Shown: positions 54,401-63,111, counted from the first letter of the stretch. The stretch is DNA of 64,000 nucleotides from Nocardioides caeni (GCF_004912195.1 NZ_STGW01000003.1:248001-312000); one strand, 5' to 3'. Numbers and translations: made by a program. Notes: generated by a model from the letters alone, not told the origin.

Positions 54401-54989
54401 GGGCCAGCCGCTCGTCGTACCGAACGACGGACTGACCACCCGCCAGCGCCGCAACCGGCCGCTGGTGATGGTGCACACCGGTGACGGCAAGGGGAAGTCG
54501 ACCGCGGCCTTCGGGCTGGCGCTGCGCGGCTGGAACCAGGGCTGGGACATCGGGGTGTTCCAGTTCGTGAAGTCGGCGAAGTGGCGCCTGGGCGAGCAGA
54601 CCGCCTTCGAGAAGCTGCCCCCCGGAAATGGCACCGTCGAGTGGCACAAGATGGGCTCGGGCTGGTCCTGGTCACGCAAGGCCGGGTCGGAGGAGGACCA
54701 CGCCGCCGACGCCGCCGAGGGCTGGGCCGAGATCAAGCGCCGCATCGCGGCCGAGCAGCACGACCTCTACCTGCTCGACGAGTTCACCTACCCGATCAAC
54801 TGGGGATGGGTGGACATCGACGACGTCGTGGAGACCCTCGCCCATCGGCCGGGCCACCAGCACGTAGTGATCACGGGCCGCCGCGCCGACCCGAAGCTGG
54901 TCGAGATCGCCGACCTGGTCACCGAGATGACCAAGGTCAAGCACCCGATGGACGCCGGCCAGAAGGGCCAGAAAGGCATCGAGTGGTGA
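54393..54989 (+). CDS. cobO: Cob(I)yrinic acid a,c-diamide adenosyltransferase
   Basis: 198 residues. P-loop VMVHTGDGKGKSTAAFGLALRG, FQFVKSAKWRLGEQ, HKMGSGWSWSRK, DLYLLDEFTYPINWGWVD and HVVITGRRADPKLVEIADLVTEMTKVKHPMDAGQKGQKGIEW match CobA/CobO. Adds the 5'-deoxyadenosyl group to cobalt. Starts at GTG within the bluB end; the next GTG overlaps its stop. Confidence 0.95.
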   Translation: MPEGQPLVVPNDGLTTRQRRNRPLVMVHTGDGKGKSTAAFGLALRGWNQGWDIGVFQFVKSAKWRLGEQTAFEKLPPGNGTVEWHKMGSGWSWSRKAGSEEDHAADAAEGWAEIKRRIAAEQHDLYLLDEFTYPINWGWVDIDDVVETLAHRPGHQHVVITGRRADPKLVEIADLVTEMTKVKHPMDAGQKGQKGIEW

Positions 54990-56365
54990 CCCTTCCGGTG
55001 ATCGAGCCCGTCGAGATCCCCCGCGTCGTCGTCGCGGCGCCGGCCACCGGGCAGGGCAAGACGACCGTCGCCACCGGCCTGATGGCCGCACTGGCGGCGG
55101 CCGGAAGCGCCGTGAGCGGCCACAAGGTCGGCCCCGACTACATCGACCCCGGCTACCACGCGCTCGCCTGCGGCCGGCCCGGCCGCAACCTCGACCCACA
55201 CCTCGTCGGCGAGAGCCTCGTCGCTCCCCTGCTGCTGCATGGCGCCCGAGGCGCTGACGTCGCCGTGATCGAAGGAGTGATGGGCCTGTACGACGGCCGC
55301 ATCGGCTGCGACGGCTACTCCTCCACCGCCCACGTGGCCGCACTGACCCGCACCCCCGTCATCCTCGTCGTCGACATCTCCCGCTCCTCGCGCTCCATCG
55401 GCGCGGTCGTGCACGGCATGGCGACCTGGGACCCGACGGTCGAGGTCGCGGGCGTGGTCCTCAACCAGGCGGGATCGCCGCGCCACGTCGCCGAGGTCCG
55501 CTCGTCGGTCTCCCTGCCCGTGCTGGGCGCGATCCCCCGGGACGCCTCGATCGCCACGCCCTCACGCCACCTCGGCCTGGTCACCGCGGCCGAGCGCGGG
55601 CAGTCCGAGGAGGTCGTCGCCCGGCTGGCCGACGTGGTCGCCGAGCACGTCGACCTCGACGCGATCCTGGCGATCGCCCGCACCGCGCCGGACCTGGACG
55701 CCGAGCCCTGGAGCCCGGCTCCGGTGGTTGAGGTGCGAGGCGCCCCGGCGCCGAGCCTCGAAACCTCCGGGAGGAAGCGCGTCGCAGTCGCGTCCGGCCG
55801 CGCCTTCACGTTCCAGTACGCCGAGACCGCTGAGCTCCTCGCCGCCCACGGCTGCGACGTCGTCTCCTTCGACCCCGCCCACGACAGCGCACTCCCGAGC
55901 GGCACGGCCGGCCTCTACCTCGGCGGCGGCTTCCCCGAGGTGCACGCCACCGACCTGGCGGCGAACCGCTCGCTGCTGGCCGAGGTCCGGGAGGCGGTGC
56001 GCGACGGCCTGCCCACGGTCGCGGAGTGCGCGGGTCTGCTCTACTTGTGCCGCACCCTCGACGGCGTCCCGATGGCCGGCGTGCTCGACGCCGATGCCGC
56101 GATGACCACCCGGCTCACCCTGCGCTACCCGGTCGCCACTGCACCCGCGGACAGCCTGCTGACCCGGGGTGGCGAGCAGGTGACCGGACATGAGTTCCAT
56201 CGCACCGCGGTCACCCCGACCACCCGCGGCACGGCCGCCTGGGCGATCGACGGCGACGACGTGGGCTTCGCGTCGGCGACCCTGCACGCGTCGTACCTCC
56301 ACACCCACTGGGCCGGCCACCCGCAGCTGGCCGCCCGCTTCGCCGAGGCGGTGCACCGTGCGTGA
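54986..56365 (+). CDS. cobB: Cobyrinate a,c-diamide synthase
   Basis: 459 residues. N-terminal dethiobiotin-synthetase-like domain: VVVAAPATGQGKTTVATGLMAAL, GHKVGPDYIDPGYHALACGRPGRNLDPHL; C-terminal class I amidotransferase: LYLGGGFPEVHATDLAANRSL, VAECAGLLYLC (catalytic Cys), HASYLHTHWAGHPQ (His). The linker at about 245-262 carries VVEVRGAPAPSLETSG from a palindromic repeat. Glutamine-dependent amidation of two carboxylates. Confidence 0.94.
   Translation: MTLPVIEPVEIPRVVVAAPATGQGKTTVATGLMAALAAAGSAVSGHKVGPDYIDPGYHALACGRPGRNLDPHLVGESLVAPLLLHGARGADVAVIEGVMGLYDGRIGCDGYSSTAHVAALTRTPVILVVDISRSSRSIGAVVHGMATWDPTVEVAGVVLNQAGSPRHVAEVRSSVSLPVLGAIPRDASIATPSRHLGLVTAAERGQSEEVVARLADVVAEHVDLDAILAIARTAPDLDAEPWSPAPVVEVRGAPAPSLETSGRKRVAVASGRAFTFQYAETAELLAAHGCDVVSFDPAHDSALPSGTAGLYLGGGFPEVHATDLAANRSLLAEVREAVRDGLPTVAECAGLLYLCRTLDGVPMAGVLDADAAMTTRLTLRYPVATAPADSLLTRGGEQVTGHEFHRTAVTPTTRGTAAWAIDGDDVGFASATLHASYLHTHWAGHPQLAARFAEAVHRA
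55721..55770 (+). repeat. REP-like palindromic element, copy 3 (inside cobB)
   Basis: GGTGGTTGAGGTGCGAGGCG then CCCCGGCGCCGAGCCTCGAAACC. A longer and diverged form whose arms are CGAGGC/GCCTCG. It is translated in the same frame as copies 1 and 2, in the linker between the two CobB domains. Confidence 0.6.
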
Positions 56366-57392
56366 CCCGCTGCGTCACCACGGTGACGTCGAGGCGCGGG
56401 ACGCGGCGCTCGACTTCGCCGTCAACGTGTACGACGGCCCGCGGCCGCCGTGGCTCGACGACGCCCTGCGCGGCTCGCTCGACCAGGTCGGCCGCTACCC
56501 CGACCCGACCCGGGCGCAGCAGGCCGTCGCCACCCACCACGGTCGTCCGGTGGAGGGTGTGCTGGTCACCGCCGGCGCCGCCGAGGCGTTCACGCTGATC
56601 GCCCGGCTGCGGCCGTGGCGGATGCCGGTCGTCGTGCATCCGCAGTTCACGGAGCCGCACGCCGCGCTGGAGCAGGCCGGGCACCACGTGACCTCGGTCG
56701 TCCTCCCCGAGCCGTTCACGCTCGACCCTGCCGCCGTGCCCGACGACGCCGACCTGGTCGTGATCGGCAACCCCACGAACCCGACGGGCGTGCTGCACCC
56801 CGCGGACGAGATCCGTGCGCTGCTGCGGCCCGGACGCGTCGTGGTCGTCGACGAGGCGTTCATGGACTGCGTGCCGGGCGAGGTCGAGTCCCTCGCGGGC
56901 AGCCGCGCTCCGGGGCTGCTCGTGATCCGCTCGCTCACGAAGCACTGGGGCATCCCGGGCGTCCGCGCCGGCTACGTGGTGGGCGACGCCGTCGTCGTGG
57001 CCGGGCTCGCCCTCAACCAGACCCCCTGGTCGGTCGGCGCCACCGCCGCCGCCGCGGTCGTCGCCTGCACCACTCCGGAGGCCGCCGGGGAGGCACGCCG
57101 CCGGGCCGAGGAGATCCGGGACTGGCGCGACCACCTCGAGAAGGGCCTCACCGACCTCGGCATCCCCCATCTCTCCGCGACGGCGTCCTTCGTGCTCGCG
57201 CGCGTCGGCGAGGGCGTCCACGACGCGCTGCGCGCCGCGGGCATCGCGGTCCGTCGCGCCGACACGTTCCCGGGGCTCGACGGCTCCTGGGTCCGGGTTG
57301 CCGTCCGGCCGCCCGCGACGACCGACCTGCTGCTCGACGCGCTCGCCGCGCTCTACGGCGTGGAGGTCAGTACTTCGCGAAGTTCTGCGTGA
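56358..57392 (+). CDS. cobC: CobC-like PLP aminotransferase-fold protein (Rv2231c type)
   Basis: 344 residues of the histidinol-phosphate-aminotransferase fold: FAVNVYDGPRPPWLDDALR, VTAGAAEAFTLIARL, VVIGNPTNPTGVLHP, VVVDEAFMDCVPG, VIRSLTKHWGIPGVRAGYVVGD (PLP lysine). Threonine-phosphate decarboxylase type proteins make the aminopropanol linker; this one is actinobacterial Rv2231c-like. GTG 56358 lies eight bases inside cobB. The last 26 bases overlap the convergent CAP gene. Confidence 0.88.
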   Translation: MRDPLRHHGDVEARDAALDFAVNVYDGPRPPWLDDALRGSLDQVGRYPDPTRAQQAVATHHGRPVEGVLVTAGAAEAFTLIARLRPWRMPVVVHPQFTEPHAALEQAGHHVTSVVLPEPFTLDPAAVPDDADLVVIGNPTNPTGVLHPADEIRALLRPGRVVVVDEAFMDCVPGEVESLAGSRAPGLLVIRSLTKHWGIPGVRAGYVVGDAVVVAGLALNQTPWSVGATAAAAVVACTTPEAAGEARRRAEEIRDWRDHLEKGLTDLGIPHLSATASFVLARVGEGVHDALRAAGIAVRRADTFPGLDGSWVRVAVRPPATTDLLLDALAALYGVEVSTSRSSA

Positions 57393-58152
57393 ACCAGTAG
57401 GTGCCGTTGCCGGTGCGGACGACGCCGATGCCGAGGTGGGTGAAGTCGCCGAGGATGTTGGCACGATGGCCCTCGCTCCCCATCCATCCGCTCACCACGT
57501 TGCGGGGGACGTAGCCCATCGCGACGTTCTCGCCCGCGGAGCTCCAGCCGGCGGGGTACTGCTTCCAGTACGACGGGTTGTGCGCGAGCGTGCCGCTCAG
57601 CGCCATGCGCTGGGTCCAGTTCTGGGCGACGGTGTCGAGGGTGCGCATCGCGGCCAGCGGCGCCTTGCCCTCGGCGGCGCGCGCGGCGTTGGTGTCGGCG
57701 AGGATCTGGGCCCGCGCGGCGGCCAGGTCGTTCGCGTTCTGCGGGATCCCCGTGGCCGCGCCGAAGCTGATCACCTTCGCGCGGGCGGTGCGTCCGGGCT
57801 TCGTGACGGCGACGCGGACCCGCACCAGCCGTCCGTAGGCCGTCGTGGGCACGCGGTAGGCGCGCCCGGTCGCCTTGGTCGCGGTGCGCCCGACGTACCA
57901 CCGGTAGGAGACCTTCGCCCTGGCCGCTCGACCCTTCGCGCTCAGCTGGGTGGCGGTCACCGCGGCCGTCCCACCTGCTCGGACCGTGGCCGACCTCTTC
58001 GTCGACCACGCCTTCACCCACGTTGCCGGCACGGCGGGCGCGGCGGCCCGCTCGGCTGTGGCGAGGGTCGACGGGGCCGACGAGGCGCTCGCCGGGGCCA
58101 CCAGCGCGAGGATCATGATCGTGGCCACACTCCACCACCCGAGACGGATCAT
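57367..58152 (-). CDS. Secreted CAP/SCP-domain protein
   Basis: 261 residues. Signal peptide WWSVATIMILALVAPASASSAP (cleavage likely after ASA), a ~75-residue Ig-like/basic domain (VSYRWYVGRTATKATGRAYRVPTTAYG), then a CAP domain: AQILADTNAARAAEGKAPLA, NWTQRMALSGTLAHNPS, WSSAGENVAMGY and SEGHRANILGDFTHLGIGV. No role in cobalamin; it simply separates the two B12-controlled operons. Confidence 0.88.
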   Translation of the reverse strand: MIRLGWWSVATIMILALVAPASASSAPSTLATAERAAAPAVPATWVKAWSTKRSATVRAGGTAAVTATQLSAKGRAARAKVSYRWYVGRTATKATGRAYRVPTTAYGRLVRVRVAVTKPGRTARAKVISFGAATGIPQNANDLAAARAQILADTNAARAAEGKAPLAAMRTLDTVAQNWTQRMALSGTLAHNPSYWKQYPAGWSSAGENVAMGYVPRNVVSGWMGSEGHRANILGDFTHLGIGVVRTGNGTYWFTQNFAKY

Positions 58153-58189
58153 GTCCTCGACGCTAACACCCGTCGGGATGCTCTAGAGT

Positions 58190-58335
58190 CCGTTCCGCAG
58201 GCCTGAGGAAGCCGGTGAGAGTCCGGCACAGTCGCGCTACTGTGACATCGCCTCCGATCCCAGTGATCGGTGAGCGGTGGAGTCAGACCCGACGGCCTGC
58301 CACCTCACCACTACTGACAGGGACGCAGAATCCCT
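58190..58335 (+). promoter_or_regulatory. Cobalamin riboswitch 2 (cbt operon leader)
   Basis: Aptamer core GAGGAAGCCGGTGAGAGTCC then GGCACAGTCGCGCTACTGTGA (58205-58245), with the late GAGTCAGACCCGACGGCCTGCC (58280-58301). A CAGGGA/TCCCTG stem (58318-58336 region) lies immediately before the GAGGAGG ribosome site of cbtB, suiting translational control. Upstream sequence is the divergent CAP promoter gap. Confidence 0.93.
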
Positions 58336-58346
58336 GAGGAGGCATC

Positions 58347-58565
58347 ATGTCGCACACTTCTGCCACCCCGCTGGCCCCGACCGCTCAGGTCCCCGTCGTC
58401 CCGCTGCTGCAGCTCGGCACCTGGGTCGTCTTCTTCGGCCTGCTCGCGATGCTGGCGATCTTCTTCGTCAGCAGCGACCAGGGCGCGGTCTCGCTCCTCG
58501 CCGGCAACGGCGTCCACGAGTGGGTGCACGACGCGCGCCACCTCCTCGGCTTCCCCTGCCACTGA
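58347..58565 (+). CDS. cbtB: CbtB-like cobalt-transport subunit
   Basis: 72 residues: one transmembrane helix (LLQLGTWVVFFGLLAMLAIFFV) and a C-terminal metal-binding tail NGVHEWVHDARHLLGFPCH, the His-rich CbtB signature. B12-riboswitch control and the adjoining cbtA define the pair as a cobalt importer. Ribosome site GAGGAGG about seven bases upstream. Confidence 0.9.
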   Translation: MSHTSATPLAPTAQVPVVPLLQLGTWVVFFGLLAMLAIFFVSSDQGAVSLLAGNGVHEWVHDARHLLGFPCH

Positions 58566-58579
58566 GCGGGGATCGAGCG

Positions 58580-59398
58580 ATGAGCACGCTTCCCGGGGAG
58601 AACTCTGTCCTCTCCCCTCGGTCCTTCCTCCTCCGCGGTCTCGCCGCCGGCCTGGTCGCCGGCCTGATCGCCTTCCTCGTCGCGTTCGCCTTCGGTGAGC
58701 CGTACGTCGACGACGCGATCGCCCTCGAGGAGGCGGCCGCCGCGCAGATGACGCCCGCGGAGGTCGCCGCCGAGGAGGCCGCAGCCGCCGCGGAGGACGA
58801 CTCCGGCATGGTCGAGATCTCCCGTGACGACCAGCGCAGCTGGGGCCTGTTGACCGGCACCGTGGCGATCGGCACCGCCCTCGGCGGGCTCGCGGCACTG
58901 GCCGCAGCGGCCGTCGTCGGCCGTCTCGGGCTCAGCGCCCGGGGATCGACGGCGCTGGTGGCCCTGCTGGGGTTCGTGGCGGTGGGGTTGGTCCCCTTCG
59001 CCAAGTACCCCGCCACCCCGCCCGCCGTCGGCAGCGGGGACACGATCGGCGGCCGCACGGCCTCCTACTTCGCCCTGCTGCTGGTGTCCGTGCTGGCCGT
59101 GATCGCGGCCGTCGTCGTCGCCCAGCGGCTGCGGGACCGGATGGACGGGTGGAGCGCCGCCGGACTGGTCGCCGGCGGCTACCTGGTGGTCATCGGGGTC
59201 GCGATGTGGCTGCTGCCGTCCGTCAACGAGCTGGGGGACTTCCCGGCCGACACGCTGTGGTACTTCCGCCGCTCCTCGCTCCTGGTCCTCGCCGCGATGT
59301 GGGCGACGATCGGCGTGGTGCTCGTCGCGGCGATCGGCCGGCTCACCGACCGTGCCACCGCCGACGCGCAGCGCCGGGAGCTCGCCGCGAGCCTGTGA
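58580..59398 (+). CDS. cbtA: CbtA family cobalt transporter
   Basis: 272 residues with about six hydrophobic segments, first LLRGLAAGLVAGLIAFLVAFAFGEPYVDDAIALEE; also VGLVPFAKYPATPPAVG, typical of CbtA, and WLLPSVNELGDFPADTLWYFRRSSL. Imports cobalt for the corrin ring. An acidic Ala/Glu loop (about 45-75) faces one side. Follows cbtB by 14 bp. Confidence 0.92.
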   Translation: MSTLPGENSVLSPRSFLLRGLAAGLVAGLIAFLVAFAFGEPYVDDAIALEEAAAAQMTPAEVAAEEAAAAAEDDSGMVEISRDDQRSWGLLTGTVAIGTALGGLAALAAAAVVGRLGLSARGSTALVALLGFVAVGLVPFAKYPATPPAVGSGDTIGGRTASYFALLLVSVLAVIAAVVVAQRLRDRMDGWSAAGLVAGGYLVVIGVAMWLLPSVNELGDFPADTLWYFRRSSLLVLAAMWATIGVVLVAAIGRLTDRATADAQRRELAASL

Positions 59399-60339
59399 CA
59401 CCCCAGCACAGGCGGCGCACCACGGCCCTCGGCCTGCTGCTCGGGTACGCCGCGGATCGGCTCCTCGCCGATCCGCGGCGGCTCCATCCCGTCGCCGGCT
59501 TCGGCCAGGTCGCTGCCGCGGTCGAACGATGGACCTGGCGCGACGACCGTCTGGCCGGCGCGGCACACGTGGCGGTGCTGGTCGGGGGCGCCGTCGCGGT
59601 CGGGGTGCTCGCCGACCGCTCGACCGTGCGGAACCGCGCGCTCCACACGGCCCTCACCGCCGGGGTCACGTGGGCCGTCCTCGGCGGCACCTCGCTCGAC
59701 CGGGAGGCTGCCGCGATCGGCCGGCTGCTGGCCGCCGGCGACCTCCCGGCGGCCCGACAGCAGTTGACCCACCTGGTCGGCCGGGACACGTCCGTCCTCG
59801 ACGAGCAGGAGATCGTCCGGGCTGCGCTGGAGTCGCTCGCGGAGAACACCTCCGACGCGGTCGTCGCGCCGCTGGTCTGGGGAGCGGTGGCCGGAGTCCC
59901 GGGCCTGCTCGGCCACCGCGCGGCCAATACCCTCGACGCGATGATCGGTCACCGCAGTCCTCGCTACGAGCGCTTCGGTTGGGCAGCCGCGCGGCTCGAC
60001 GACCTCCTCAACCTGCCCGGCTCACGCCTCACCGCCACCCTCGCCGTCCTGCTCGGCGACGACCACCGCTCGGCACGACGGGCCTGGCGGCGCGACGCCG
60101 GCGGCCATCCCAGTCCCAACGCCGGTCCCATCGAGGCCGCCTTCGCCGGAGCGCTCGGCATCCGGCTCGGCGGCACCAACGACTACGCCGGTCGCGTCGA
60201 GCATCGCGCCGTGATGGGCGACGGCCCGCTCCCCCGACGGGCCGACCTCGAGCGGGCACGCACCCTGGCCCGGCGGGTCGGGTTCGGAGCGGTCCTGACC
60301 TGTGCCGCGGTGGCGACCGTGCGAGGATCACGGCGATGA
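59395..60339 (+). CDS. cobD: Adenosylcobinamide-phosphate synthase (CobD/CbiB)
   Basis: 314 residues, membrane protein. LLLGYAADRLLADPRRLHPVAGFGQ, GRDTSVLDEQEIVRAALESLAENTSDAVVAPLVWG, LGHRAANTLDAMIGHRSPRYERFGWAAARLDDLLNL, GHPSPNAGPIEAAFAGALGIRLGG. Links aminopropanol (or its phosphate) to adenosylcobyric acid. GTGA overlap with cbtA; ATGA overlap with the SDR gene. Confidence 0.94.
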   Translation: MTPQHRRRTTALGLLLGYAADRLLADPRRLHPVAGFGQVAAAVERWTWRDDRLAGAAHVAVLVGGAVAVGVLADRSTVRNRALHTALTAGVTWAVLGGTSLDREAAAIGRLLAAGDLPAARQQLTHLVGRDTSVLDEQEIVRAALESLAENTSDAVVAPLVWGAVAGVPGLLGHRAANTLDAMIGHRSPRYERFGWAAARLDDLLNLPGSRLTATLAVLLGDDHRSARRAWRRDAGGHPSPNAGPIEAAFAGALGIRLGGTNDYAGRVEHRAVMGDGPLPRRADLERARTLARRVGFGAVLTCAAVATVRGSRR

Positions 60340-61232
60340 CCCCGCTGCTCCAGACCCCGCTGCTCCAGAGTCCCCGCGCCGGGTTCTCCCGCGTCCTGCG
60401 CTCCGTCACCGGCGGCGCCAGCCCGCTCGCGGGACGGACCGTCCTCGTCACCGGCGCCAGCTCCGGCATCGGCGAGGCCACCTCCCGAGCCGCCGCGGCC
60501 CGAGGGGCGCACGTGCTGCTCGCTGCCCGGCGGGAGCCCGAGCTGGAGCGGGTGCGGCGCGAGATCGTCGAGGATGGCGGCCGCGCGTCGTCGTACGTCG
60601 TGGACATGACCGACGGCGCCTCCGTCGACGCCCTCGTCGAGCAGTTGCTCGCGGAGCACGGCGTGGTCGACTACGTCGTCAACAACGCCGGCCACTCGAT
60701 CCGGCGCTCGCTCGAGCTCACCCACGACCGCTTCCACGACTTCGAGCGGATGATGGCCGTCAACTACTTCGGGCCGGTGCGGCTCACGATGGGCCTCCTG
60801 CCGGCGATGCGCGAGCAGCGATTCGGTCACGTGGTCAACATCGTGACGTGGGGCAACCAGATCCGGGCGCCGAAGTTCGCGCCCTACATCGCCGCCAAGA
60901 CCGCCCTCGACGTGTTCGGCCGGATCCTCGGGCGGGAGGCGTTCTTCGACAACGTCACGTGCACCAACATGCGCGTGGCGATCGTGCAGACGGCGATGAT
61001 CGGCCCGACCAAGGAGTACGCCGGCCGCGGCGAGACGCCCGAGCAGTGCGCCGACCGCGTGGTGCGCGCCCTGGAGGACCGGCCGATCACGGTCGACGGC
61101 GCGTTCGGGACGTTCTATGCGGCGTTCAACGTGCTGGCGCCGCGGCTCGCCGACTTCGCGATGGCCGTCGCCCACGTGCGCAACCCGGACTCCGCCGCGG
61201 CGCGGGGCGAGAAGGTCAGCGCGACCCGGTAG
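60336..61232 (+). CDS. Short-chain dehydrogenase/reductase
   Basis: 298 residues. TGASSGIGEATSRAAAARG (NAD(P) loop), VNNAGHSIRRSLE, catalytic YIAAK; the catalytic Ser position reads VTWGN (Thr) rather than SS. N-terminal ~30 residues and the late ITVDGAFGTFYAAFNVLAPRLADFAMAVAHVRN fit the acyl-CoA-reductase-like SDR group. Coupled to cobD by ATGA, but no cobalamin step is assigned to it. Confidence 0.82.
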   Translation: MTPLLQTPLLQSPRAGFSRVLRSVTGGASPLAGRTVLVTGASSGIGEATSRAAAARGAHVLLAARREPELERVRREIVEDGGRASSYVVDMTDGASVDALVEQLLAEHGVVDYVVNNAGHSIRRSLELTHDRFHDFERMMAVNYFGPVRLTMGLLPAMREQRFGHVVNIVTWGNQIRAPKFAPYIAAKTALDVFGRILGREAFFDNVTCTNMRVAIVQTAMIGPTKEYAGRGETPEQCADRVVRALEDRPITVDGAFGTFYAAFNVLAPRLADFAMAVAHVRNPDSAAARGEKVSATR

Positions 61233-61611
61233 GCGCGGTCGGGGTGATGACGGCGTCGGCGTTCTGACCGACCCAGCGCAGCAACGGCACCAGCACGGCC
61301 GCCAGCTCCTCGCCCAGCGGGGTCAGACGGTAGTCGACGTGCGGCGGCATGACCGGCTTCTGGTCGCGCAGCACGAGACCGTCGGCCTCGAGGGTCTTCA
61401 GGGTCTGCGCCAGCATCTTCTCGCTGACGCCCTGGGCGCGGCGACGCAGGTCGCTCCAGCGCTGCGGCCCGTCGACGAGGGAGACCAGGACGAGCACGCC
61501 CCACTTGCTGGTGACGTGGTCCAGCAGCACCCGGCTCGGGCAGGCCGCGGGGAAGACCCCGCCCGCGAGCATCCCGGGCAGCAGGTCCGGGGTCGTCGTA
61601 CTCTCCGTCAC
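61216..61611 (-). CDS. HxlR-family transcriptional regulator
   Basis: 131 residues, winged helix: CPSRVLLDHVTSKWGVLVLVSLVDGPQRWSDLRRRAQGVSEKMLAQTLKTLEADGLVLRDQKP. One conserved Cys (PAACPS) sits near the N-terminus as in redox-responsive HxlR proteins. Divergent from the quinone-reductase gene, as in QorR-QorA pairs. Its 3' end overlaps the SDR gene by 17 bases. Confidence 0.9.
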   Translation of the reverse strand: MTESTTTPDLLPGMLAGGVFPAACPSRVLLDHVTSKWGVLVLVSLVDGPQRWSDLRRRAQGVSEKMLAQTLKTLEADGLVLRDQKPVMPPHVDYRLTPLGEELAAVLVPLLRWVGQNADAVITPTAPTGSR

Positions 61612-61614
61612 GGA

Positions 61615-61639
61615 AGTACCTTACTTCAAAGTGCGTACT
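61615..61639. promoter_or_regulatory. Candidate HxlR operator
   Basis: AGTAC (61615-61619) and GTACT (61635-61639) in inverted orientation, 15 bases apart, in the gap between the HxlR start and the rightward gene; AAGTA motifs recur nearby. It fits an HxlR dimer site. Confidence 0.5.
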
Positions 61640-61714
61640 AACCAATGGGAAGTATGACGCGGGACCGCTCGTTGCACCGGACAACCAGCCAGTCCCATCT
61701 CGAAAGGTCCCACC

Positions 61715-62563
61715 ATGTCCCTCGTCGTCACCGGCGCCACCGGCCAGCTCGGCCGACACGTCGTCTCCTCCCTGCTCGACCGCGGCGTGGCCGCCGGCAA
61801 GATCGTGGCCGTCGGCCGTGACGAGGAGCGCCTCGCCGATCTCGCGGGCCTCGGCGTGCAGACCCGCAGCGCCGACTACAACGATCCCGCCTCGGTCGCG
61901 ACCGCGCTCGAGGGCGCGGAGCGCGTCCTGCTGATCTCCGGCAGCGAGGTCGGCCAGCGCCTCCCCCAGCACCAGGCCGTCATCGACGCCGCGAAGGCCG
62001 CGGGCGTGCAGTTGCTCGCCTACACGAGCATCGCCAACGCCGACACCAGCGGCCTGACCCTGGCCGGCGAGCACCTCGCGACCGAGCAGGCCATCATCGC
62101 CTCGGGGCTCGCCCACACCTTCCTGCGCAACAGCTGGTACCTCGACCTCTACCTCGACCAGGTCCCGACCTACGTCGAGCACGGCACCGTGCTGGGCGCC
62201 GCGGGCGACGGACGGGTCAGCGCCGCGGTCCGGACCGACTTCGCCGAGGCTGCTGCCGCCGCTCTGCTGCTCGATGCGCCGCAGGAGGTCTACGAGCTGG
62301 GCGGCCAGGGCTTCACCCTCAGCGAGCTCGCCGCCGCCGTCACCGAGGCGACCGGCACCACGGTGGGCTACACCGACGTCCCGGCGGAGCAGCTGACCAC
62401 TGTCCTCGCCGGCGCCGGGGTGCCGGAGCAATTCGCCGCCATCCTCGCCGACGCCGACCTCGGCCTGGGCCGCGGCGACCTCGAGGTCGCGCCCGACGAT
62501 CTCGCGACCCTGCTCGGCCGTCCGGCCACGTCGCTCGCCGACGCGCTGCGCTCCACCGTGTGA
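61715..62563 (+). CDS. NmrA-type NAD(P)H:quinone oxidoreductase-like protein (QorB-like)
   Basis: 282 residues. GATGQLGRHVVSSLLDRG (NADP loop), RSADYNDPASVATALEGAERVLLISGSEVGQRLPQHQAVIDAAKAAGVQLLAYTSI, LRNSWYLDLYLDQV. It matches the QOR2/YtfG group. Regulation by the divergent HxlR is likely. A ribosome site AAAGG precedes the ATG. Confidence 0.9.
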   Translation: MSLVVTGATGQLGRHVVSSLLDRGVAAGKIVAVGRDEERLADLAGLGVQTRSADYNDPASVATALEGAERVLLISGSEVGQRLPQHQAVIDAAKAAGVQLLAYTSIANADTSGLTLAGEHLATEQAIIASGLAHTFLRNSWYLDLYLDQVPTYVEHGTVLGAAGDGRVSAAVRTDFAEAAAAALLLDAPQEVYELGGQGFTLSELAAAVTEATGTTVGYTDVPAEQLTTVLAGAGVPEQFAAILADADLGLGRGDLEVAPDDLATLLGRPATSLADALRSTV

Positions 62564-62612
62564 CGATGCGCTGACCCGTGTGGTCCTCGTCGTTTCCGGG
62601 AACCGGTGACCC

Positions 62613-63035
62613 ATGACGATCGACGAGGACCACACCCGACCCGACGGCGTCGACGACCTGACGGTCGAGGCGCTCGGCAAGATCTCCGAGGCCCTCGAGG
62701 CGGTCGAGGTCGCCCGCGGCGCGCTCTACACGTTCCACCGGCTCAGCGGCACGGCCGACCTGACCCTCGGCGAAGGCGTCGACCAGCTCCGCGAGGCCGG
62801 CCACACCGAGCTCGCCGACCGCATCGAGCGGGATCTGGTCGGGCGCAACGTGCTCAACGGACGGTGGACCTTCCAGGTCGTCGAGGAGTACGACGACGGC
62901 TACTACGCCTGCTTCCGCGAGCTCGAGCGGGCCGCTCGCGAGGAGCTGGTGCAGGGCAAACGTCACCTCTACGAGGCGGAGATGAAGGAGGACCGGCGCA
63001 CCCACGGGCGGTCCGGCCACGAACCCACGCCCTGA
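62613..63035 (+). CDS. Conserved hypothetical protein, 140 aa
   Basis: MTIDEDHTRPDGVDDLTVEALGKISEALEAVEVARGALYTFHRLSGTADLTLGEGVDQLREAG...FQVVEEYDDGYYACFRELERAAREELVQGKRHLYEAEMKEDRR. A helical, acidic protein without signal or membrane segments; similar proteins occur in other actinobacteria as I recall, with no function. Single gene followed by palindromic repeats. Confidence 0.75.
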   Translation: MTIDEDHTRPDGVDDLTVEALGKISEALEAVEVARGALYTFHRLSGTADLTLGEGVDQLREAGHTELADRIERDLVGRNVLNGRWTFQVVEEYDDGYYACFRELERAAREELVQGKRHLYEAEMKEDRRTHGRSGHEPTP

Positions 63036-63038
63036 CAC

Positions 63039-63111
63039 CGCTGGTCGAGGAGGCCGGTCACGGGGCCCTCCGCTGGTCGAGGAGGCCGGTCACGGCCGTC
63101 TCGAGACCCCC
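63039..63111. repeat. REP-like palindromic elements, copies 4 and 5 in tandem
   Basis: A truncated copy (63039-63070, ending GGGGCCCTC) followed by a complete one (63071-63111, CGCTGGTCGAGGAGGCCGG ... GGCCGTCTCGAGACC). The complete copy holds the last codons and stop of cobK on the minus strand (GVSRRP-stop). Confidence 0.8.
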
